A stretch of DNA of 64,000 nt from JADGGM01 sp035277485 (GTDB taxonomy: Bacteria; Gemmatimonadota; Gemmatimonadetes; Gemmatimonadales; Gemmatimonadaceae): positions 40,171 through 104,170 of the forward strand of contig DATEKK010000198.1 in the NCBI GenBank assembly GCA_035277485.1, given 5' to 3'. Below are positions 59,236 to 64,000 of this stretch, piece by piece. Positions within the stretch are counted from its first letter, which is position 1, and each line of letters starts with the position of its first letter. A program made the position numbers and the translations under genes. A model generated the notes under the pieces. The model searched no databases, was not told the DNA's origin, and saw only the letters and a list, made by a program, of their open reading frames with translations.

Positions 59236-59985
59236 ATGCCAGGGTTCGCGGTGCTGGCTTCCCACTGGTGGAAGCCCGTTCTGTTCATCATCCTCGCCGG
59301 TCACATCACGAATGTGTGTGTGACGCTCTTTCTCCACCGTGCGCAGACGCACCGCGGTGTGACGTTCAGCAAAATCGCCGAAGTGCCCATGCGAATCTGG
59401 CTGTGGCTCTCGACGTCGATCGTCACGAAGGAGTGGGTGGCTTGCCATCGCAAGCACCACGCATTCGCCGACCGCGAGGGCGATCCCCACAGCCCGCTGC
59501 TCGAAGGACTGCGCAACATCATCATCAAGGGCGCGTTCTACTATCGTAAGGCGATTCGGCAGCCCGGCATGTTGGAAAAGTATGGGAAGGGCACGCCCAA
59601 CGATTGGCTCGAGCGCTACGTGCTCGCCCGCCTGCCCTGGTTGGGCATCATCCTCATGCTCGGCATCGACGTCTATTTGTTCGGCTTCTTCATCGGACCG
59701 TTGGTGTGGGGCATCCAGATGCTGTGGATTCCGTTCTGGGCCGCGGGAATCATCAATGGCGTGGGTCACGCGTTGGGATACCGCAACTTCAACGTGAAGG
59801 ACGAGAGCCGAAACATCTCGCCCATCGCCATCTGGCTGGGCGGCGAGGAGCTGCACAACAACCACCATGCCGACCCGCACTCCGCGAAGTTCACCGCGAA
59901 GTGGTACGAGTTCGACGTGGGCTGGGCGTACATCCGCGTACTGCAGTGGCTGAGGCTCGCCAAAGTGACGTACGCGCGGGCGTAG
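59236..59985 (+). CDS. Fatty acid desaturase (acyl-CoA/acyl-lipid type)
   Basis: A 249-residue membrane desaturase with the three histidine boxes of the diiron centre: HRAQTH (residues 34-39), HRKHH (71-75) and HNNHH (206-210). Four hydrophobic segments fit the family topology. It inserts a double bond into fatty acyl chains using O2 and adjusts membrane fluidity. It is short compared with 300-residue relatives, lacking long tails. AGGAGAACGGAG precedes ATG 59236. The gene stands alone. Confidence 0.92.
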   Translation: MPGFAVLASHWWKPVLFIILAGHITNVCVTLFLHRAQTHRGVTFSKIAEVPMRIWLWLSTSIVTKEWVACHRKHHAFADREGDPHSPLLEGLRNIIIKGAFYYRKAIRQPGMLEKYGKGTPNDWLERYVLARLPWLGIILMLGIDVYLFGFFIGPLVWGIQMLWIPFWAAGIINGVGHALGYRNFNVKDESRNISPIAIWLGGEELHNNHHADPHSAKFTAKWYEFDVGWAYIRVLQWLRLAKVTYARA

Positions 59986-59992
59986 CTGGTCG

Positions 59993-60015
59993 GCGCCCCG
60001 CTTAGAGCGGGGCGC
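59993..60015. terminator. GC hairpin after the desaturase gene
   Basis: A 9-base-pair perfect stem (GCGCCCCGC 59993-60001 with GCGGGGCGC 60007-60015) eight bases after the stop codon. No T run follows, so it may be a Rho-aided or weak terminator or a 3' stabilising structure. Confidence 0.5.
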
Positions 60016-60089
60016 GAGCGCTCCTCGAGCGGGCTCAGGGCACCCCGGAAACGGCTATCTTTCCGCAGACTCTCTCGAGGCTCTGATCA

Positions 60090-60365
60090 ATGGACATCAC
60101 TTGCACCCGCTGCGGCAACACGCGCGCGGGATTCGAACGTCCGCCATTCCCGGGCGCCATCGGCACGCGCATTCAGGCGGAGATCTGCACGGAATGTTGG
60201 GCGCAATGGCTGAAGCAGCAGACGATGCTGATCAATCACTACGGGTTGAATCTCATGGACCCGCAGGCGCGCACGTTCCTCACGCGCAACATGGAAGCCT
60301 TCCTGTTCAAGAGCGGCGCGCAGCAATCCGTGGACACGAGCAAGCAAGGAACCATCGCTTGGTGA
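60090..60365 (+). CDS. YggX-like Fe(II)-trafficking protein with zinc-ribbon cysteines
   Basis: A 91-residue protein matching YggX: GAIGTRIQAEICTECWAQWLKQQTMLINHYGLNLMDPQARTFLTRNMEAFLF aligns along its length with the YggX pattern of WAQWxxxQTMLINxxxLN. Unlike YggX, which has one Cys, it has CTRC at the start and CTEC after it, giving a four-Cys zinc-ribbon-like set. The family protects Fe-S proteins from oxidative damage. Its stop overlaps the start of the glycosidase gene (GTGA). Confidence 0.83.
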   Translation: MDITCTRCGNTRAGFERPPFPGAIGTRIQAEICTECWAQWLKQQTMLINHYGLNLMDPQARTFLTRNMEAFLFKSGAQQSVDTSKQGTIAW

Positions 60366-62209
60366 CGCGGCGGCGCGGGTTCGCCACGTTGGCGCTGGCA
60401 GGTCTCGCCTGCGCAGGATGCGCCACCGTGAAGCCCGCGCCGGGAACACTCGCGCCACGCGAGTCGGTCGCACAGGCGTGCGCCTCGCAAACCACATCCG
60501 ACAGCTGGGTCAATTGCACACTGGACCACATGAATCTGCGCGACAAAGTCGCACAGATGGTGTGGCCGCAACTGTACGGCGATTACGTGGCGGCCGATGC
60601 GCCGGCGTGGCGGCGGCTGTCCAGCCTGGTGCGCGACCAGCACGTGGGCGGTCTCATCATGTCGATCGGCTCGCCGCTCGAGATCGCGGCGAAGCTCAAC
60701 GCGCTCCAGTCGATGAGCGATCTGCCGCTGCTGGTGAGCGCGGACCTCGAAGCGGGCGCGGGCTTCCGCGCGCGGGGCGGCTACTTCCTGCCTAACGCAA
60801 TCGATCTGGGCGGCGCCGTGTGGTTCCCGCCGGAAATGGCGTTGGGCGCGACGGGCGACACCACGCTGGCTCGCGAACAGGGTCTCGCGACGGCGCAGGA
60901 AGGGCGCGCGATCGGGATCAACATCGATTTCTCGCCGGTGCTGGACGTGAACAACAATCCGGCGAACCCGGTGATCAACACCCGCTCGTTCGGCGAGACG
61001 CCCGAGTCGGTGGCGGCGATGGGCGTGGCGTACATGCACGGCATCGAAGCAGGCGGCATGATCCCGACCGGCAAGCACTTTCCGGGACACGGCGACACCG
61101 GCGTCAACTCGCACCTTGCGCTGCCGGTCGTGAATGCGTCGCGCGCGCGGCTCGACACCGTGGAGCTGGTGCCGTTCCGCGCCGCCATCGATGCCGGCGT
61201 CGGCGCCATCATGACGTTCCACGGCGCAATGCCGTCGCTCGATTCGAGCGGCGTGCCCGGGACGTTGTCGCCGCTGGTCCTCACGGGTCTGTTGCGCGAC
61301 CAGCTGCACTTCAACGGATTGATCGTGACCGATGCGATGGACATGCGCGGCGTGCTCGATCTGTTCGGGGCTCCGGAAGCCATGCAACGCGCGGTTGCGG
61401 CCGGTGCGGACGTGCTGCTCATGCCGGCGGACGTCCCGCACGCGATCGACGCGGTCGTCCAGGGCGTGGCGAGCGGCCGATACACCGAGGCGCGGATCAC
61501 GGAGTCCGCGCGCCGGATTCTGGCGCTCAAGTGGCGCCTTGGTCTCGAGCGGCGACGGCTCGTGGATCTCGACAGCGCTCGCGCGATCGTGGGCGACTCG
61601 GCGCACCTGGCGCTCGCGGCGCAGATCGCGCAGCGAGCGGTGACGCTGGTGAGGGATTCGCTCGACCAGATTCCGTTAGGCCGCCTGTCGCACGCGGCGC
61701 GCGTGTTGTCGGTGACGTTCGCGCATCGCAGCGATCTCGGCGCCGGCGTCACGTTCGACGCCGAGCTGCGGCGGACCTTCCCGTCGCTCAGGAGCGAGTT
61801 CGTGAGCGCGGACGACGCACTCCCCGACTACTGGCGGCTGCTCACCGTGGCCGATTCGGCGGACGTGGTGGTGGTGAGCTCGTATCTCGCGGCGGGTTCC
61901 ACCGTTTCCGACTTGGCCGCTCCGCAGGGATTCGTGCAGTTCGTGAACCAGCTCGTGCTGCGCGGCGCGCATCCGGTGGTGGTGTCGCTCGGCAATCCGT
62001 ACTTGTTGCAGCAGGTGGGCGAAGTACCGGCGTATCTCATCGCGTGGAGTGGCGCGCCAGTGTCGCAGCGCGCGGCGGCGCGAGCGCTCGTCGGGGCGGC
62101 GCCGATCTCCGGGCATCTGCCGATCAGCATTCCACCGTTCGCGGCCGTCGGCGCGGGTGTGTCGCGCGGCACGACGAGCGGCGCAACGGCATCGTCGACG
62201 ACGCCGTAA
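60362..62209 (+). CDS. Glycoside hydrolase family 3 (beta-N-acetylhexosaminidase-like) lipoprotein
   Basis: A 615-residue protein with signal peptide and lipobox CAGC, then a GH3 barrel of the NagZ type: DLPLLVSADLEAGAGFRARG, FSPVLDVNNNPANPVINTRSFGE, the acid/base-associated GKHFPGHGDTGVNSH (Asp-His dyad) and nucleophile Asp in LIVTDAMDMRGV. A second domain of about 200 residues follows (alpha/beta sandwich). It probably cleaves GlcNAc-MurNAc peptidoglycan products in the periplasm. GTG 60362 overlaps the YggX-like stop. Confidence 0.9.
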   Translation: MTRRRGFATLALAGLACAGCATVKPAPGTLAPRESVAQACASQTTSDSWVNCTLDHMNLRDKVAQMVWPQLYGDYVAADAPAWRRLSSLVRDQHVGGLIMSIGSPLEIAAKLNALQSMSDLPLLVSADLEAGAGFRARGGYFLPNAIDLGGAVWFPPEMALGATGDTTLAREQGLATAQEGRAIGINIDFSPVLDVNNNPANPVINTRSFGETPESVAAMGVAYMHGIEAGGMIPTGKHFPGHGDTGVNSHLALPVVNASRARLDTVELVPFRAAIDAGVGAIMTFHGAMPSLDSSGVPGTLSPLVLTGLLRDQLHFNGLIVTDAMDMRGVLDLFGAPEAMQRAVAAGADVLLMPADVPHAIDAVVQGVASGRYTEARITESARRILALKWRLGLERRRLVDLDSARAIVGDSAHLALAAQIAQRAVTLVRDSLDQIPLGRLSHAARVLSVTFAHRSDLGAGVTFDAELRRTFPSLRSEFVSADDALPDYWRLLTVADSADVVVVSSYLAAGSTVSDLAAPQGFVQFVNQLVLRGAHPVVVSLGNPYLLQQVGEVPAYLIAWSGAPVSQRAAARALVGAAPISGHLPISIPPFAAVGAGVSRGTTSGATASSTTP

Positions 62210-62322
62210 CCTAAGAGCCGATCTTGTTGACGCTGCGCGCGGCCCCCAGGGTATCGTCGGGAGCGGCTCACGGCGCGTCGGCCCAGGCAAACTTAGTTTC
62301 TTCTAGCGAACATATGGCGACC

Positions 62323-62351
62323 TTGACATTAGTCACAATCTGTGACTAATT
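62323..62351 (+). promoter_or_regulatory. Promoter with palindromic operator for the NrtR-like gene
   Basis: A 23-base perfect palindrome (half ATTAGTCACA at 62328-62337, half TGTGACTAAT at 62341-62350, centre ATC). TTGACA (62323-62328) and CTAATT (62346-62351), 17 bases apart, could be the -35 and -10 boxes, so a bound repressor would block RNA polymerase. It ends 10 bases before the ATG, and the gene product is a likely DNA-binding regulator, which suggests autoregulation. Confidence 0.65.
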
Positions 62352-62360
62352 CGTCACGTC

Positions 62361-63074
62361 ATGCCTGAACGCGCCTCTTCGTCCGGCCGTGTGTCGTCGC
62401 GGCGGCCGGCTCTGTCGGTGGATGTCGTCTCGTTGACGCCGCACGGGCGTCATCTGACCGCGCTACTCGTGCGCGCGGGCGATTCGCGGTCCAAGGAACG
62501 GTGGGAGTTGCCGCACGACGCGCCGCGTGCCGACGAGACCATCGACGATGCCGCGGCCCGAGTGGAGCGCGCGGCCTTGGGCGTACAGCCCGCGATGATC
62601 GAACAGATCGCTGCGTTCGGCGACCGCCGCCGGCATCCATCGGACGCCGTGGTCTCAATCGGCTACGTCGCGCTCGTTTCGAGCGGCGCGAGCACGTCGC
62701 CGGACCGCGATGCGGCGTGGTTCTCGGTGGACGAGCTGCCGCCCATCGCGCCGCGCCAGCGCGCGATCGTGGAGGGCGCGATGCACGCCGTGCGCGCGCG
62801 GCTGGACCAGTCGCCCATCGCGTTCCGGTTGTTGCCGCCGACGTTCACGCTCAGCCAACTGCAGGAAATCTACGAGCTGCTTCTCGGCCGGCGTCTGCAC
62901 AAGGCGAGTTTCCGTCGGGCGCTGCACGCATCCTGGCTGGTGGAGCCGACGGACGAATGGCGCAGCGAAGGTCGCGGCCGTCCGGCGCAGTTGTTCCGGT
63001 ATGCGCCTCGCAAGCGGCGCGGCAGCCGGCGCGGCGTGCGGTTCGAGGGAGTGAGCGGATCACTCGGCGGTTAG
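62361..63074 (+). CDS. NrtR-like regulator (Nudix domain plus winged helix)
   Basis: A 237-residue protein with the NrtR layout: a Nudix-like N-terminal domain (LSVDVVSLTPHGRHLTALLVRAG...RWELPHDAPRADETIDDAAARVERAALGV) and a C-terminal winged helix (LPPTFTLSQLQEIYELLLGRRLHKASFRRALHASWLVEPTDE...GRPAQLFRYAPR). The Nudix box lacks the R-E-x-x-E-E residues, so it should bind but not hydrolyse ADP-ribose or a similar ligand. NrtR proteins repress NAD-related genes; no such gene is adjacent here. A palindrome in its promoter suggests self-control. Confidence 0.85.
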   Translation: MPERASSSGRVSSRRPALSVDVVSLTPHGRHLTALLVRAGDSRSKERWELPHDAPRADETIDDAAARVERAALGVQPAMIEQIAAFGDRRRHPSDAVVSIGYVALVSSGASTSPDRDAAWFSVDELPPIAPRQRAIVEGAMHAVRARLDQSPIAFRLLPPTFTLSQLQEIYELLLGRRLHKASFRRALHASWLVEPTDEWRSEGRGRPAQLFRYAPRKRRGSRRGVRFEGVSGSLGG

Positions 63075-63114
63075 TGGGACGCGTCTGAATTTCTGTCAGC
63101 AGGAGGCGAGCGCA

Positions 63115-63739
63115 GTGGTGAGCTTCCTCGCTCTGGGGAACACGGATTGGGCGGATTGAACGGATCTTACGGATGGCTGGGCGGCGAGAAGCGAAGCATT
63201 TGGCAAGTAGGCATCTCGCGCATCTAGAAAAAGGTTCTTCGGGAATTTCCGGGAAAGGCAGCGGGGCCGGGTTTCAACCTCCCCCGCGTGTGAGAGTCTA
63301 ACGACAGAGGCTCAAAGGATAACGACAAGGATACAAGAGATGGGGTCGTTCACATCCGACCTCAACGCCGCGCGCAGCGGCAACATCGACTGGCTTGCAT
63401 CGTTGAGGTCGGATGCGAACCGACCCCATCCCTTGTATCCTTGTCGTTATCCTTCACACCAGAGCGAGGAAGCCCTCAATGCGCGCTTCCAGCGAGCCCT
63501 CACGTCGCACTCCCACCGGAGCTAGCGCGCCGGGGTGTACCGACCTGCCGCCTCATTTTCCCGAAATTCCCCGAAGACCCCCCAAAAAAACCGCTTGGTC
63601 CGGCTGTGTCCCCGGGAGTGTCCGCTATCACGTCGTGCATGCTTGGCCAAACAGCGGATGCAGATCAGGAGCAACTAAACGTTCCCAAGATCCGTTCAAT
63701 CCGCCCAATCCGCGTTCCCCAGAACGAGGAAGCCCACCA
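63115..63739. repeat. Outer long inverted repeat
   Basis: Left arm 63115-63168 and right arm 63686-63739 are reverse complements over 54 bases with four mismatches (shared core GGATTGGGCGGATTGAACGG). Weaker matches continue outward (GAATTTCTG near 63088 and CAGAAATTC near 63778) and inward (GGAATTTC near 63242 and GAAATTCC near 63560), so two diverged copies of a roughly 300-base unit seem to face each other. A 15-base part, GCTTCCTCGCTCTGG, recurs near 63459. Confidence 0.8.
63315..63454. repeat. Inner long inverted repeat (hairpin-forming)
   Basis: Left arm 63315-63367 and right arm 63401-63454 are reverse complements over 53/54 bases with about two mismatches and one indel, around a 33-base loop. 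The arms contain AAGGATAACGACAAGG and GACCTCAACG. It sits at the centre of the outer repeat. No coding frame in 63075-63857 is convincing, so this 783-base stretch is best described as repeat structure. Confidence 0.85.
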
Positions 63740-63857
63740 GGTGGCGTTCGTGCGACCGGACGCAGTCTCCTCTGCTATCAGAAATTCCGACGGCGTTCAC
63801 TAGGTGAGGGAAAAGGGAAGCGCGAGCATCAGCGAGCGCTTCCCCATTCCCTCTCCG

Positions 63858-64000
63858 TCAGGCCGACCGCCGCGTCAGGACCCTCGGCCCCCGGTCCGTG
63901 ATCGCCACCGTGTGCTCGAAGTGCGCCGACCGCGAGCCGTCGGCCGTCACGATCGTCCACCGGTCCGGCATCGTGCGCGTCTTCGGCGCGCCCGCGTTCA
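63858..64000 (-). CDS. map: Type I methionine aminopeptidase, C-terminal fragment
   Basis: The last 46 codons of a minus-strand gene that begins beyond the window: KTRTMPDRWTIVTADGSRSAHFEHTVAITDRGPRVLT, stop at 63858-63860. SAHFEHTVAIT contains the conserved C-terminal metal-ligand Glu region of type I MetAP (SAQFEHTVAVT). The enzyme removes the initiator Met from nascent proteins. The frame is too short for a start to be seen here. Confidence 0.85.
   Translation of the reverse strand, partial: NAGAPKTRTMPDRWTIVTADGSRSAHFEHTVAITDRGPRVLTRRSA

Larger units (their letters stand above)
1433..61681. repeat. Dispersed heptamer GTTAGGC/GCCTAAC
   Basis: By eye I find about 70 copies, roughly equal in both orientations (examples on plus: 1433, 3676, 6733, 12683, 22126, 29094, 38043, 45358, 58067; on minus sense: 5063, 13623, 25064, 30014, 46801, 46850, 50316, 54569, 54616). 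Most are extended to CGTTAGGC. They lie mainly inside genes in different frames (Leu-Gly, Pro-Asn, Leu-Thr) and at stop codons, so a DNA-level signal is more likely than a protein one. None is seen in 62.2-64 kb. Confidence 0.85.

Noticed and set aside
63075..63857. Insertion sequence or CRISPR array
   Set aside because: No transposase frame or regularly spaced direct repeats; the repeats are inverted and only two- or three-fold.
63413..63901. 162-codon plus-strand open frame in the repeat region
   Set aside because: It runs through both inverted-repeat arms, has no domain pattern and overlaps the methionine aminopeptidase 3' end in antisense.

Overview
The window looks like an ordinary-sized chromosome segment from a high-GC Gram-negative bacterium, most probably a member of the Gemmatimonadota (inference from gene content and style; not proven here). 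Pointers are the many lipobox-bearing secreted proteins, GTG starts with 4-base GTGA start/stop overlaps, DUF5117-type zinc metalloproteases, bactofilin beside parAB, and the mix of AT-rich regulatory islands in an otherwise GC-rich sequence. The most pervasive signal is a short word, GTTAGGC/GCCTAAC, found by eye about 70 times on both strands.

Layout. 1-2.3 kb: two type IV pilin-like genes, a small DUF4031-like protein and a lipoprotein. 2.3-8.8 kb (minus): a translationally coupled nucleoside-type ABC importer operon (BMP lipoprotein, Nif3-like protein, double ATPase, MFS carrier, two permeases). 8.8-15.0 kb (minus): bactofilin, M23 peptidase, parB, parA, two parS sites, a SIMPL protein and mnmG, a typical origin-proximal chromosome-segregation block. 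15-24 kb: small membrane proteins, a membrane-anchored MutS-like ATPase, a YheT-like hydrolase, an ArsC-like protein, an ABC-F ATPase, murB, and a HisI/HisA-like pair with altered catalytic motifs.

24-33 kb: a SufR-like Fe-S regulator, a DUF4142 protein, a Rieske-FAD oxidoreductase, two type 1 copper lipoproteins, a zinc metalloprotease and a Wzc-like protein with a broken P-loop. 33-37 kb: a secreted lipoprotein followed by a candidate RiPP (lasso-like) locus: a 69-residue peptide with a W-x-x-P-x-L leader motif, a terminator-like hairpin, an HPr-kinase-like protein, a PqqD/RRE protein and a TolB-like lipoprotein, the last three coupled by 4-base overlaps. 37-40.8 kb: msrC, a degenerate HD protein, ispG, cspA.

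40.8-47.6 kb: arginine biosynthesis, argHG and argR on minus, argC-argB-argD-GNAT on plus, with palindromic candidate ArgR sites. 47.6-62.2 kb: tandem outer-membrane barrels with a truncated third copy, Smr and MarC proteins, an M28 peptidase, a solo Fe-hydrogenase-like protein divergent from a Crp/Fnr regulator, hydrolases, an aldo/keto reductase, a fatty acid desaturase, a YggX-like protein and a GH3 glycosidase. 62.3-64 kb: an NrtR-like regulator with a palindromic operator in its promoter, a roughly 700-base gene-free region built of nested inverted repeats, and the 3' end of a methionine aminopeptidase gene.
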